This document shows positions 38,284 through 46,772 of a stretch of DNA of 64,000 nt, in pieces. This DNA comes from Desulfocapsaceae bacterium (lineage in GTDB: Bacteria > Desulfobacterota > Desulfobulbia > Desulfobulbales > Desulfocapsaceae). Where the stretch lies: the NCBI GenBank assembly GCA_031292275.1, contig JARLHL010000100.1, positions 1-64,000 on the forward strand, in the 5' to 3' direction. The translations under genes were made by a program, and so were the position numbers. The notes beneath the pieces were generated by a model that was not told the DNA's origin, did no database searches, and saw only the letters and a program-made list of their open reading frames with translations. The first letter of the stretch is position 1; every line of letters starts with the position of its first letter.

Positions 38284-39036
38284 TCAGGAGGAGGTCTTGC
38301 GCGAAATGCCGCCGACGCTGACGATCGCCCGGCATTCTTCCCGTATCTGGTCCATCAGTCCCTGATCTGCAAAGCTGAAGAACCCGTCCCCGATGATCAG
38401 ATGGTCGAGGAGCTGAATATCCAGAAAACGCGCGACAAGAAAAAGAGTTTGCGTCAAATGCCTGTCCTGTTGTGAAGGTTGAAGAGAGCCGGACGGATGA
38501 TTGTGGGCGATAACCAGGGCCGCAGCATTATGATGGAGCGCCCTGATCACCAGCTCCCGCGGATAGACTGTGGTATTGGCCAGGGTCCCCTCCGCCAGGA
38601 TCTCCGAGTCGATCACCGCATGCGAAGAATCGAGAAAGATGACCGTAAATATCTCTTTTTTCAGCCCCCGCATGGAATGCAGGAGATACTCCTTCACCTG
38701 CTCGGAGGAATGCAGATATCTCTTGCCGCGCAGCCGTTCTTTCAGATATCGCCTGGCCACCGCCTGCACGAAATGAACGGCAAAGCTGTTCTTCGGTCCA
38801 ATCCCTTCAATCTGCTGCAGATCACCGGCCGAGGCCTCCAGGACCGAAGAAAAGGAGCCAAAACGGCTCAGGGCTGCACGGGCCGGATCCTTACAGTCCG
38901 TGCGGGGAGTACCGAAAGACAGGAGGAGCTCGAGAACCTCGGCGTCACTGAGGCTGTCCAGCCCCTTTTCCTGAAACCGGTCACGGAGCCGGCCCCGATG
39001 CCCCTGTCCTTTTTCCTGCCAGCGATCCTTTTCCAC
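38284..39036 (-). CDS. radC: RadC-family JAB-domain protein
   Basis: This 250-residue protein has an N-terminal helix-hairpin-helix (LQQIEGIGPKNSFAVHF) and a C-terminal JAMM metalloprotease-like domain with HNHPSGSLQPSQQD. The role of RadC is unsettled despite its repair-associated name. It begins 11 bp after gatB and is probably cotranscribed. Confidence 0.93.
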   Translation of the reverse strand: MEKDRWQEKGQGHRGRLRDRFQEKGLDSLSDAEVLELLLSFGTPRTDCKDPARAALSRFGSFSSVLEASAGDLQQIEGIGPKNSFAVHFVQAVARRYLKERLRGKRYLHSSEQVKEYLLHSMRGLKKEIFTVIFLDSSHAVIDSEILAEGTLANTTVYPRELVIRALHHNAAALVIAHNHPSGSLQPSQQDRHLTQTLFLVARFLDIQLLDHLIIGDGFFSFADQGLMDQIREECRAIVSVGGISRKTSS

Positions 39037-39047
39037 GTTTCACTCAA

Positions 39048-40484
39048 TCAGGCATTCAGCGCCTTGGAGAAGAGCTCATTTGCAAGCTGGGGATTGGCCT
39101 TCCCCTTCGTCTTCTGCATCAGCTGACCGACGAAAAAACCCATCAGCTTGGTCTTCCCGCCCCGGAATTCTTCAACCTGCTGCGGATGGGCGGCCACGAT
39201 TTCCTGCACCAGGGTCAGGAGTTCGCCCTGATCGGAGACCTGGACCAGATTCTGCTCCCGGACTATATTCTCCGGTGATTTGCCCGTCTCCATCATCGTC
39301 TGAAAGACGGTCTTTGCTATCTTACCGTTGATACTCCCCTTTTCCAAAAGATCGATGAGCAGTCCCAAAGATTTCGGCTCGATCTTGCAGGTGGAGCTGA
39401 TCCAGGGCCCAACCTCCCCCTGTATCTCCCGCAGGAACTCGGTCATAATCCAGTTTGATAATTTCTTCGGCGCGTTGCATACCTGCAGGGCGGCCTCGAA
39501 GTAGTCGGCCAGTTCGCGGCTCCCGGTCAGGATCTGGGCATCGTAGACGGGCAGGCCGAAGGTCTCGACAAACCGTTTCTGCCGTTCATCGGGCAATTCG
39601 GGAAGCATGGATCGCACCTGATCGATCCAATCCTCGTCGATCACCACCGGGATCAGGTCCGGGCATGGAAAATATCTGTAATCATGGGCATCTTCCTTAC
39701 CCCGCATGGATTCTGTCCGGTTCTGGTCGGGATTCCAGAGAAGAGTCTCCTGGATAACCGTCCCCCCGTCCAGTATGATGTCGCGCTGGCGCCTCACCTC
39801 ATACTCCAGGGCAGCCTGAACATTCTTGAATGAATTCATATTCTTCAGCTCAGTCCTGGTCCCCAGCTTTTCCTGCCCCAGCGGCCGCAGGGATATATTG
39901 GCATCGCAGCGGAAACTCCCCTCCTGCATATTGCCGTCACAGATATCCAGATAACGCAACAGCAGGTGGAGTTTCCGGAGGTAGGCCACAGCCTCCTCCG
40001 GCGAGCGCATATCCGGCTCCGAGACGATTTCGAGCAGGGGCGTGCCAGTACGGTTCAGGTCGACATAGGAGATGGGCTCATGCTCGTCATGGAGAAGTTT
40101 GCCGGCGTCTTCCTCCATATGGATCCTGGTAATGCCGATCTTCCTGGTACAGCCGTCAACGTCGATCTCGATACATCCGTGCTCGATAATCGGCAAGTCA
40201 AACTGGGAGGTCTGATACCCCTTGGGTAAATCTGGATAAAAATAATTTTTCCTGGCAAACTGACTGAAGGTGTTGATCGTCGAACCCGTCGAAAGGCCGA
40301 GTTTGATCGCGAACTCAACGACCTTCTTGTTCAGAACGGGCAATACCCCCGGCATACCCAGGCAGATTTCACAGGTCTGGGTATTTGGGGAGGCCCCGAA
40401 GGCCGTCGAGCATCCGCAAAAAATCTTCGATTGTGTTTTCAGCTGGGCATGAATTTCCAGCCCGATTACAGTTTCTAACTTCAT
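39048..40484 (-). CDS. gatB: Asp-tRNA(Asn)/Glu-tRNA(Gln) amidotransferase subunit B
   Basis: This 478-residue subunit binds mischarged tRNA and transamidates it with GatC and GatA. The start [17 protein letters not shown], the CGCS motif, [10 protein letters not shown], and the YqeY-like tail domain (residues about 400-478) are all present. The ATG at 40484 has GGGA ahead. gatA and gatC are not adjacent, which is usual. Confidence 0.96.
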   Translation of the reverse strand: MKLETVIGLEIHAQLKTQSKIFCGCSTAFGASPNTQTCEICLGMPGVLPVLNKKVVEFAIKLGLSTGSTINTFSQFARKNYFYPDLPKGYQTSQFDLPIIEHGCIEIDVDGCTRKIGITRIHMEEDAGKLLHDEHEPISYVDLNRTGTPLLEIVSEPDMRSPEEAVAYLRKLHLLLRYLDICDGNMQEGSFRCDANISLRPLGQEKLGTRTELKNMNSFKNVQAALEYEVRRQRDIILDGGTVIQETLLWNPDQNRTESMRGKEDAHDYRYFPCPDLIPVVIDEDWIDQVRSMLPELPDERQKRFVETFGLPVYDAQILTGSRELADYFEAALQVCNAPKKLSNWIMTEFLREIQGEVGPWISSTCKIEPKSLGLLIDLLEKGSINGKIAKTVFQTMMETGKSPENIVREQNLVQVSDQGELLTLVQEIVAAHPQQVEEFRGGKTKLMGFFVGQLMQKTKGKANPQLANELFSKALNA

Positions 40485-40516
40485 ATTGTTCCCATTGTCC
40501 GTGCTGACACTTTTCC

Positions 40517-41068
40517 CTACATCGATGCTACGGAAGTGTTGACCCAGTTTCTCATTTTCAGGATTTCCTCCCTCCATTGCGCACCGATGCGGATCTCCAG
40601 AAACATCCGGAAGAGATCGGTGACAATACGAATGAGCTCTTCAAATAAATACACGCGCTCGAGAATCATGCCTTCCGTCTCCGCCTTGTTGTTTACCGGA
40701 TCTCCCTCCTCCGATTCCGCGGTCTTCGGCAGGCGAACATTGCGAAATTCCATGCTGCCCGCAGCCAGGGTAAATGACCATTCATGCTGATCCTGCTCCA
40801 GACGCAGCCTGGCCTGCTCCAGTTTCTTCCCAATGGACATCCCGGTCCTGGCCTCTTTGAGCTCCGTCTGCAATCCCCGGCAGATCAGCTTTTCATTGGC
40901 CTCGCCCTCTCCATATTCAAGAAGCATATGTTTCTCGAAGATGATGCTGATATCGCCCTGCCCGGGCAAGGCCACACTGCCTCCCCGTTCCTCGCTCTTC
41001 CACCAGAGCCAGGTCAGAAACTCCTGCCCCAAAAACTTCTTTTCCGCTATAATATCGACTAAATCCAT
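40517..41068 (-). CDS. RdgC-like C-terminal region as a separate protein
   Basis: This 183-residue protein contains [36 protein letters not shown] and [21 protein letters not shown]. These resemble the C-terminal half of long RdgC (recombination-associated) proteins. Here it is a separate gene, 133 bp after the RdgC-N-like gene and 32 bp ahead of gatB. I see no frameshift joining the two. The match is by motif memory and moderate in strength. Confidence 0.7.
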   Translation of the reverse strand: MDLVDIIAEKKFLGQEFLTWLWWKSEERGGSVALPGQGDISIIFEKHMLLEYGEGEANEKLICRGLQTELKEARTGMSIGKKLEQARLRLEQDQHEWSFTLAAGSMEFRNVRLPKTAESEEGDPVNNKAETEGMILERVYLFEELIRIVTDLFRMFLEIRIGAQWREEILKMRNWVNTSVASM

Positions 41069-41201
41069 AGTATTACAACCAGTATGATTTCAATAAACGC
41101 ATTATTACATTATTCAGGTCCGATCCGGCTTTGATGCGACCCGGGTGAGAGCGGCGCAGAGGCAAGGAGACCCGTCATTTTTTCGCTGCATCACCGGACC
41201 T

Positions 41202-41807
41202 TCATATAAAGATATCCGGTGCAATCGTGGAGAGCCTCCTCATATCGTCCTCGCTGAGAATATTCTCAGCCGTTGTATAGGGTACCTGCTGCATCAGGGT
41301 AAGCCCGAAAGACTGTTTAAAAAAATCCTCCAGAAGGGTATGCGCCTTCTTGTTGGTGGTAAAGAAAAGGAGCGTTGAATCTGCCAGGTTCCAGGAGAGG
41401 TCAAAGACCGATGGCAGGGGAATTGCCTTTCTCATCAGCTCAGTGTGAATCCTTTCCTTGATCTCCACCCGCAAGGTCCTGCTGATCTTGGGGATCTGCT
41501 TCTCCGCTTTTATCCGTTCCTCTTCCTTCTGGACAAATTTTTTCAGAATTGCCGGAGAGACCTTACGCTCATCATATCGTAGCGAAAGCGTTATAAAATT
41601 GCCGTTGGCATATGATCCGTACCTGAATTCGGAGTCGAACATGCTCATCAGGGAAACCCAGCCCAGCGAGCTTTCGTCATATGTCTCGTCAATATCCTTA
41701 AAAGCAAAAAGATGCACCCTTTCAGCAAGATAATCCCATGAATTTTCAGGCAATTCTCCCTGAACAGAAAATCGGACAAAGCTGGCAGTGCCATGAAGTA
41801 AGCCCAT
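41202..41807 (-). CDS. RdgC-like N-terminal region
   Basis: This 201-residue protein resembles the N-terminal ring-forming portion of RdgC: MGLLHGTASFVRF, LRYDERKVSPAILKKFV, and LADSTLLFFTTNKKAHTLLEDFF. RdgC binds duplex DNA and curbs RecA. Paired with the next gene it would make a full RdgC, so in this organism the protein is probably two chains. Confidence 0.7.
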   Translation of the reverse strand: MGLLHGTASFVRFSVQGELPENSWDYLAERVHLFAFKDIDETYDESSLGWVSLMSMFDSEFRYGSYANGNFITLSLRYDERKVSPAILKKFVQKEEERIKAEKQIPKISRTLRVEIKERIHTELMRKAIPLPSVFDLSWNLADSTLLFFTTNKKAHTLLEDFFKQSFGLTLMQQVPYTTAENILSEDDMRRLSTIAPDIFI

Positions 41808-42071
41808 CGTGTTTTTAGCCTCCCTGTAAATGGGACTATTGTATCCTGACTTCCCTAATAAATAACCCTTTATTTAAATCAACCAGGTAATAATCATGTT
41901 TTTCATCACGGCCAATCAAAAAGAGCGAAAAAATTCGCTCCTGAATTGCGGAAGACATATACCATATCAAATTAATCTCTTATGAGATGACTGGTGAATT
42001 TTACGCCTGCCTTTTAGCAAATTCGATTCTGCTCCGGCCGCCAATGGCAAAAAAAACAGGGCCCTTTTTCC
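41808..42071. other. AT-rich intergenic spacer before tRNA genes
   Basis: No gene seen. It separates the minus-strand rdgC-like genes from the plus-strand tRNA-Lys and must contain the former's promoter. Confidence 0.4.
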
Positions 42072-42100
42072 TTGACACATTGTAAATGTCTTTGTATAAA
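42072..42100 (+). promoter_or_regulatory. Sigma70 promoter of tRNA-Lys/tRNA-Glu
   Basis: TTGACA (42072-42077), a 17-bp spacer and TATAAA (42095-42100) precede tRNA-Lys by 19 bp; an almost consensus promoter expected for stable RNA. Confidence 0.85.
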
Positions 42101-42119
42101 ACTTTCCTTCAGACTCAAA

Positions 42120-42195
42120 GGGTCGTTAACTCAGTCGGTAGAGTATCTGCCTTTTAAGCAGAGAGTCGCGCGTTCAAGTCGCGCACGACCCACCA
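42120..42195 (+). tRNA. tRNA-Lys (UUU)
   Basis: A 76-nt cloverleaf: acceptor GGGTCGT/ACGACCC, anticodon loop CTTTTAA (anticodon TTT), T-loop TTCAAGT, discriminator A and encoded CCA (42193-42195). Confidence 0.97.
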
Positions 42196-42204
42196 CGATC
42201 ATTG

Positions 42205-42282
42205 GTCCTCATCGTCTAGTCAGGTCCAGGACACCGGCCTTTCACGCCGGCAACACCGGTTCAAATCCGGTTGGGGACGCCA
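42205..42282 (+). tRNA. tRNA-Glu (UUC), prophage integration target
   Basis: A 78-nt cloverleaf starting GTCCTCATCG, anticodon loop CTTTCAC (anticodon TTC), T arm CCGG TTCAAAT CCGG, discriminator G and encoded CCA. The last 45 nt are repeated at 52912-52956, so the prophage integrates here and restores the tRNA 3' end. The integrase reading frame ends inside the tRNA. Confidence 0.97.
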
Positions 42283-42303
42283 AATAATTTCGGTTATTTA
42301 GCG
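42238..42303. repeat. attL direct repeat
   Basis: The first 45 nt (the tRNA-Glu 3' part) are identical to 52912-52956, and the following 21 nt match with two differences (64/66 overall). Confidence 0.93.
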
Positions 42304-43375
42304 TTTGTTGTAAGAATTTCTTCTTCTTTCTTGGGGCCTTTCGGGGGCCTTTGGGAGAAAAAGCACCATTTAAGCCGGTCAGGGCTGCAACTACTGACCG
42401 GCTTTCTTGCATTTGATGCACATACCTTTCCGTAGTCGAAAGATGGTCATGTCTCAGGTGATTCTGGATGTCCACCGTAGGAACTCCTTTTGCTGCCAAT
42501 ATCGAGGCACACAGATGCCGGATCCCATGAAAGCCGAATCTTTCAACTTTTGCCCGGATGCATAACCGAGGTAACCAATGCAGACGGTATTGATACGGTT
42601 TATCCGTCCCCGGTTCACAGAATACCCATTTCCACTTCCCTGTCACCTTATGTTGCTCTCTCAATGCCTCCATGGCCTCATCGGTCATTGAGATCCAGGC
42701 GTTTTTTGTGGTTCCAAGCTTGTTTTTTTTCCAGTGCAGAGAAATCCGACCATTGATAAAATCAACGTCTACCCACCGCAACTGAAAAAGCTCTGCCCTT
42801 CTTGCCGCTGAATACAAGTACACAATCAGCATTCGCTTATCTTGCGGCTCTGTACAAACATCATAAACCCGGTTGAATTCGGCCAGCGATGGAACACGCC
42901 GACTCTGCCGGACCTCCCCTTGCTTGCTCACCCGTGAAAAAGGGTTATCAAAAGGAATGCCAATATAATTCCGCCCCCAATTCCAGGCCGCAGACAGATT
43001 TTTTCTGTCCTTATTGGCAGCATTACCGCTTCGATTTTGGGCTTGGGTCTGAAAGTGCTTGAGCAGCTCAAAGGGCTTCAAATCTTCTGCGGGCTTGTTC
43101 GGATCAACGCCACCTGCAAACAGATCACGAAAAGCCGTCACTTTCTCGTCGTATGTTTTCTTAACAAATTTCATCTTGCAGAAATCAAGATATGCAGTCG
43201 CCCATTCCAGTAACGAGGTTATGGGGGTCTTTTCTTCTTCCAGAGTCAATATCTCGGATCTTTGCGCCGCCTCCCATTCCAGCGCCTCCCGTTTTGTTTG
43301 GCACCTGTGTTTTGACTTCCGTCCTTGTTTCTTGATTTGGGCGATCCACTGCCCTGATTTGTCCTTGTATGGCAT
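42242..43375 (-). CDS. int: Prophage tyrosine integrase
   Basis: This 377-residue site-specific recombinase has an N-terminal arm-binding AP2-like part (MPYKDKSGQWIAQIKKQGRK), a core-binding domain, and a catalytic domain with Arg in SAARRAELFQLRW, the HxxR block GFHGIRHLCAS and the nucleophile Tyr in TERYVHQM. Its last codons (SPTGFEPVLPA) are translated from the tRNA-Glu sequence, so the C-terminus is specified by the attachment site. It overlaps the upstream HTH gene by 191 bp. Confidence 0.95.
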   Translation of the reverse strand: MPYKDKSGQWIAQIKKQGRKSKHRCQTKREALEWEAAQRSEILTLEEEKTPITSLLEWATAYLDFCKMKFVKKTYDEKVTAFRDLFAGGVDPNKPAEDLKPFELLKHFQTQAQNRSGNAANKDRKNLSAAWNWGRNYIGIPFDNPFSRVSKQGEVRQSRRVPSLAEFNRVYDVCTEPQDKRMLIVYLYSAARRAELFQLRWVDVDFINGRISLHWKKNKLGTTKNAWISMTDEAMEALREQHKVTGKWKWVFCEPGTDKPYQYRLHWLPRLCIRAKVERFGFHGIRHLCASILAAKGVPTVDIQNHLRHDHLSTTERYVHQMQESRSVVAALTGLNGAFSPKGPRKAPRKKKKFLQQTLNNRNYLASPTGFEPVLPA

Positions 43376-43541
43376 GTAGCAGCTCCTTTTCGTAAAATCT
43401 TATCGGACCTGAACCTGCATCAAGGCGAAATCCACCATAAATCCGATAGTACTTTCTCAGCCTTCGAGCGTCAATTCCTGTTTCCCTCGCAGCCTGCGCT
43501 GAATCAAGGAGTCTGCCAAGTTCCTGAATAATGATACTCAC
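43185..43541 (-). CDS. Small HTH protein, possible excisionase
   Basis: This 118-residue protein starts with LLDSAQAARETGIDARRLRKYYRIYG followed by FYEKELLHAI, a MerR/Xis-like helix-turn-helix arrangement. The tail is low-complexity. It overlaps int by 191 bp in another frame and the Zn-ribbon gene by 38 bp; the location beside int suits an excisionase. Confidence 0.6.
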   Translation of the reverse strand: MSIIIQELGRLLDSAQAARETGIDARRLRKYYRIYGGFRLDAGSGPIRFYEKELLHAIQGQIRAVDRPNQETRTEVKTQVPNKTGGAGMGGGAKIRDIDSGRRKDPHNLVTGMGDCIS

Positions 43542-43743
43542 AAATACACCTCACTTTAACTTTAACGGAAACACTATTCTGGTTTTCAATATTTGACCAA
43601 GAGCAGGAATAAAGATTACATTCCTCCTGGATTTTACTTTCACATTCAGGACAAAGAGATTGACTTAGCTCTGCTTCATTAATGCAGCAATACGGGCAAA
43701 TAGTTTTCCTCGATATTTCATACTTGCAATATGTTGGAGTCAT
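43504..43743 (-). CDS. Small Cys-rich (Zn-ribbon-like) phage protein
   Basis: This 79-residue protein has CPYC near residue 17, CPEC near 32, and further Cys and His residues to the C-terminus, consistent with one or two zinc ribbons. Its ATG overlaps the stop of the HTH gene (ATGA). The function is unknown. Confidence 0.6.
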   Translation of the reverse strand: MTPTYCKYEISRKTICPYCCINEAELSQSLCPECESKIQEECNLYSCSWSNIENQNSVSVKVKVRCICEYHYSGTWQTP

Positions 43744-43988
43744 TTTGATTCACCATACCTTTGATATGCACCCTGGCGGGAAACTCCGAGAACTTCACCT
43801 ATATGCGACCAGGACCGGCCTTGTTTATTTTGACCTTGAATTGCAATCTTCATAGCCTGGTCAAACTGGTCCCGGAGTGCTACCAATTGCGCAAGCTCAG
43901 GTTCATCGGCATCAGCGACACGCTGACCGGCAGCACGTATCATCCTGGACAACATCTTCAGCCATTCCGAAGTTTCATTCTTTCCCAT
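43740..43988 (-). CDS. Small HTH protein
   Basis: This 82-residue protein has an alpha-helical start and a C-terminal helix-turn-helix RSWSHIGEVLGVSRQGAYQRYG. AAAAGG precedes the ATG, and the 35 bp around this start are repeated (33/35) at the methyltransferase start. It is probably a phage regulator lying between Rep and int. Confidence 0.75.
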   Translation of the reverse strand: MGKNETSEWLKMLSRMIRAAGQRVADADEPELAQLVALRDQFDQAMKIAIQGQNKQGRSWSHIGEVLGVSRQGAYQRYGESK

Positions 43989-44007
43989 AGCGTCAACCTT
44001 TTGTTTA
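43973..44007 (-). repeat. Duplicated translation-start segment, copy A
   Basis: These 35 bp span the ribosome-binding site and first six codons of the HTH gene and match 46592-46626 at 33 of 35 positions. Confidence 0.85.
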
Positions 44008-44025
44008 CAAGAAAAGCTGAAATAC

Positions 44026-45474
44026 CTATCCGGCCATGGTACAGTTTATTTCATTGCGCTTTTTCTTCATCTTCTTGATAAAGGCTTCTTGATCGTCAAA
44101 AAATTCGTACAAATCCTCTTCAATAAGCTGCTGAACAATATAAATTATCTTGTCGATATCGTTTGACCTTACGTCATGAAATGCAGCTATAGACATTGCA
44201 ATGCCTCTGGCTTGCTTACGGAGTGTCATCATATCTTTATGGGTAACAGGCTTACTCCGGATCAAACCGAAAACACCTGTCCAGACAACAGCACGGACCT
44301 TTTCCCAAAATTCAGAAGCTTCTGCCCTGCTTTGATGGTGATTACGGTCAACGTCTTTTTTGGTATGCTTCGTCCAGGACATAGTGAGATACTGCCAAAG
44401 CGAAGCAAGGGAAAGGACCAGGTCTGCAACAGTATCAATTTTCTTTTCTTTTGAAATATCAGCAAATTCTCGAAGATTAGGACGGCGGATTCTGTACTCG
44501 ACACGGGTAACCGGCAGATCATTGAATTTTTCCAGACCCCATATTTCGGCGAAAATTTCTTGTTTATGCGCTGAATGGGTGGTTTTTAGTTCGGTTACTT
44601 TATCGTAGATATTCAAGACCATGCCGCTCCTGGAGCCGATGGTACAACTGGTAAATTTTCGATGTGTATACCGAGAACTAAAATCAATCGTTTCATTCTT
44701 GGATTCAATTGTCTCATTTTCCACTCCAAGAGCTTCATACTCGGCAAGAATTGATTCAATTTCATCTGTATTGGCATCTTTTGTGACTGGAATCTCACTC
44801 CAAGGATTGAAGTTAACTGACTTGGCTACCCACTTGTTTTGGTTATCGATATCGAGGTTTTTTATATCAGTTCCAACAAAATCAGAAGCAAGATGAACTT
44901 CAGAAACACGCTCTTTTGCAATCTTTGCACCGTACCAATCAAAAAACACCTTGATTTGATCGTAAATAGAATGAAAACCGGGAGTCCAGCAGGATAAAGA
45001 GCCAATTTCAAGTCTACATGTCGGAATCTTTCCATCTGATTTTCTTTTGTTGAACATCAACGTCACATCTCCGGATGTGAGACGGAAAGAATATTTCGAC
45101 GTACCAGATCTATGCAAATTCCAGTCGTAGCCTCGTTCTTTGCAAACGGGTATGGAATCCATGTCATAGTCCTGGGCTCGTTTCTTCGCCTCATCAAGCA
45201 CGGTAAAAAAAACATCGGTTTTCCATTCCAGCCAAAAAGACACTTTTAAAAAATCCAACCCTCGTGACACTGCCACCGGCCTCCGTGGCAAGGTCGGGGT
45301 GGCTACTGGCAGGTCACATACTATTCGGGCTTGTGACCTGCTTTTCTTCGTGGCTCCGTTCAGCTTGGCGGCAAGTGCGGCTTCACCTGGTATTTGAATT
45401 GACTTGCATTCAGTGTGCAGGCAAAAAGGATGATAATGATTCCACTGCTGAGAAATGAAGGGTATCTGATTCAT
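44026..45474 (-). CDS. Phage replication initiator (rolling-circle/Rep_trans-like)
   Basis: This 482-residue protein resembles inovirus and plasmid rolling-circle initiators: FLKVSFWLEW, CRLEIGSLSC, the strand VSEVHLASDFVG, then GMVLNIYDKVTEL and VTRVEYRIRRPNLREF. Such proteins nick the replicative form to begin plus-strand synthesis. The first ATG has no good ribosome-binding site, so the true start may be internal. The call rests on motif layout and context. Confidence 0.75.
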   Translation of the reverse strand: MNQIPFISQQWNHYHPFCLHTECKSIQIPGEAALAAKLNGATKKSRSQARIVCDLPVATPTLPRRPVAVSRGLDFLKVSFWLEWKTDVFFTVLDEAKKRAQDYDMDSIPVCKERGYDWNLHRSGTSKYSFRLTSGDVTLMFNKRKSDGKIPTCRLEIGSLSCWTPGFHSIYDQIKVFFDWYGAKIAKERVSEVHLASDFVGTDIKNLDIDNQNKWVAKSVNFNPWSEIPVTKDANTDEIESILAEYEALGVENETIESKNETIDFSSRYTHRKFTSCTIGSRSGMVLNIYDKVTELKTTHSAHKQEIFAEIWGLEKFNDLPVTRVEYRIRRPNLREFADISKEKKIDTVADLVLSLASLWQYLTMSWTKHTKKDVDRNHHQSRAEASEFWEKVRAVVWTGVFGLIRSKPVTHKDMMTLRKQARGIAMSIAAFHDVRSNDIDKIIYIVQQLIEEDLYEFFDDQEAFIKKMKKKRNEINCTMAG

Positions 45475-45755
45475 GGCGTCTAAGAAAAAAGTTTCAAAAT
45501 TGAAAGTTCAAATCGAAAGGGAAAAAGAGAAAAACCCGGCCATAATTTTAATAAACGCGCTCCAACTATCCAGTGGGCATTTCCGCGCATAAAAATTATT
45601 CTTGGCCGACTCTCTTTTTTTTCGATTTGGAAAAGTGAGGGTAAAAAAACACCCCAGGCATAGAAACTTAGTCAATCTCGACCGAGGAATTTCTGAAGGA
45701 GGCGGAACTACACAGACAGGTTTACACTTGGTATGTTGTCGAAGAAGTTTCATGT
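45475..45755. other. Rep-methyltransferase intergenic region
   Basis: These 281 bp hold a weak frame (45508-45753, minus) of low-complexity hydrophobic and basic composition that I do not accept as a gene. An origin could be here, since Rep is next to it, but I found no convincing nick-site hairpin. Confidence 0.35.
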
Positions 45756-46607
45756 TTATGAAACCTCCATTATTGCTCTGCCTATTATTTCTAGTATTTG
45801 AGGGACGACAGAGTTACCCAGGGCTTTCAATCGTTTAGATCGGTCCAACCGTCTGGAAACCCCATCATCCATTCGACAAAGGCCGGCTGCAACTTCAATC
45901 CAGCGCTTGTCATTACGTTCGGTAATTGGTCGTTGTATCCTTTCCCTCTGGAATCTCTTGATCGGGGGGTTGGCAGAATAGGTGTTGAAAGAAGTCGGTT
46001 CAATTTCCAAATATCGGTCCTTAAACTCCTTCCTTGCCCGCCACCATGTGTACCCGTCTGATCCGAAGCGGCGGGAGTGGCCAATAATCCAAACCCGATC
46101 CCTTCGGTGTGGGGCATTGACGGCACAAGCTGGAATAATAAACGTCCAGCAGGTGTAACCTTCACCTTCCAGGTCAGAAAGCACCTGGTCGAAGACCAAT
46201 CCATCGTTAAGAGAGACGAGACCTTTGACGTTTTCAAAAACGAACCACTCCGGTTCAAACTCCCGTACAAGTCTAGTAGCCTCCGGCCAGAGCCAGCGGT
46301 CATCTTCCTTGCCTCGTCGCTTCCCGGCACAACTGGATGGCTGACAGGGCAAACCTCCGCAAATAAGGTCAACTGTTTCGGTGATGTCTGTTGCATGTAG
46401 GTTCCTTATATCTTTATAAATCGGCACATCAGGCCAGTGTTTACGCAGCACTCTGCGGGGAAACTCGTCAATCTCGCAAAATGCAATTGTTTTCATCCCG
46501 GAACGTTCCAGGCCAAGAGAGAAGCCGCCTATTCCTGAAAAGAGATCGAGAACATTAACACATGATGGTTTCATGATTTGCAATGATGAGATTTCATTCT
46601 TTTCCAT
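45756..46607 (-). CDS. DNA cytosine-5 methyltransferase (Dcm-type)
   Basis: This 283-residue enzyme is complete: motif I DLFSGIGGFSLGLERSG, motif IV GGLPCQPSS with the catalytic Cys, motif VI FENVKG, motif VIII HRRDRVWIIG, and motif X KALGNSVVPQ. The region for target recognition is short. I start at 46607, where AAAGG precedes ATG and the segment duplicates the HTH gene start; the frame is open further upstream to 46754. No cognate restriction gene is present, so it probably protects or marks phage DNA. A second frame (45827-46396) overlaps it. Confidence 0.93.
   Translation of the reverse strand: MEKNEISSLQIMKPSCVNVLDLFSGIGGFSLGLERSGMKTIAFCEIDEFPRRVLRKHWPDVPIYKDIRNLHATDITETVDLICGGLPCQPSSCAGKRRGKEDDRWLWPEATRLVREFEPEWFVFENVKGLVSLNDGLVFDQVLSDLEGEGYTCWTFIIPACAVNAPHRRDRVWIIGHSRRFGSDGYTWWRARKEFKDRYLEIEPTSFNTYSANPPIKRFQRERIQRPITERNDKRWIEVAAGLCRMDDGVSRRLDRSKRLKALGNSVVPQILEIIGRAIMEVS
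45827..46396 (-). CDS. Overlapping out-of-frame ORF inside the methyltransferase gene
   Basis: This 189-residue frame lies wholly inside the methyltransferase, same strand, different phase. It has its own AAGGA seven bases before ATG. The peptide carries a pattern I know from many phage proteins found next to Dcm genes: PGSDEARKMTAGSGRRL, STRCFLTWKVKVTPAGRLLF, LVPSMPHTEG, GLLATPAASD, and an ending FVEWMMGFPDGWTDL. That is too family-like to be a shadow. The function is unknown. The alternative reading is a frame that looks conserved only because the methyltransferase is. Confidence 0.65.
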   Translation of the reverse strand: MQQTSPKQLTLFAEVCPVSHPVVPGSDEARKMTAGSGRRLLDLYGSLNRSGSFLKTSKVSSLLTMDWSSTRCFLTWKVKVTPAGRLLFQLVPSMPHTEGIGFGLLATPAASDQTGTHGGGQGRSLRTDIWKLNRLLSTPILPTPRSRDSRGKGYNDQLPNVMTSAGLKLQPAFVEWMMGFPDGWTDLND

Positions 46608-46626
46608 AGCATCAACCTTTTGTTTA
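46592..46626 (-). repeat. Duplicated translation-start segment, copy B
   Basis: This matches 43973-44007 at 33/35 positions and includes the methyltransferase ribosome-binding site and first codons. Confidence 0.85.
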
Positions 46627-46772
46627 TCAATTGGATTAATGTATTTAGCAGTTTTTTGCTCAGATTGGTGCAGATCGGCGCTAGCGCCAGAAGACGAAAG
46701 GTAACTCTTTGGTTCTTTATTCAATTGTATTGATATTAGAGGAGTATTAAACATTTTCTTGGATCCGAATAA

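Noticed and set aside
45508-45753. 81-codon frame between Rep and methyltransferase
   Set aside because: No ribosome-binding site, low-complexity ends and no family; more likely non-coding phage DNA.
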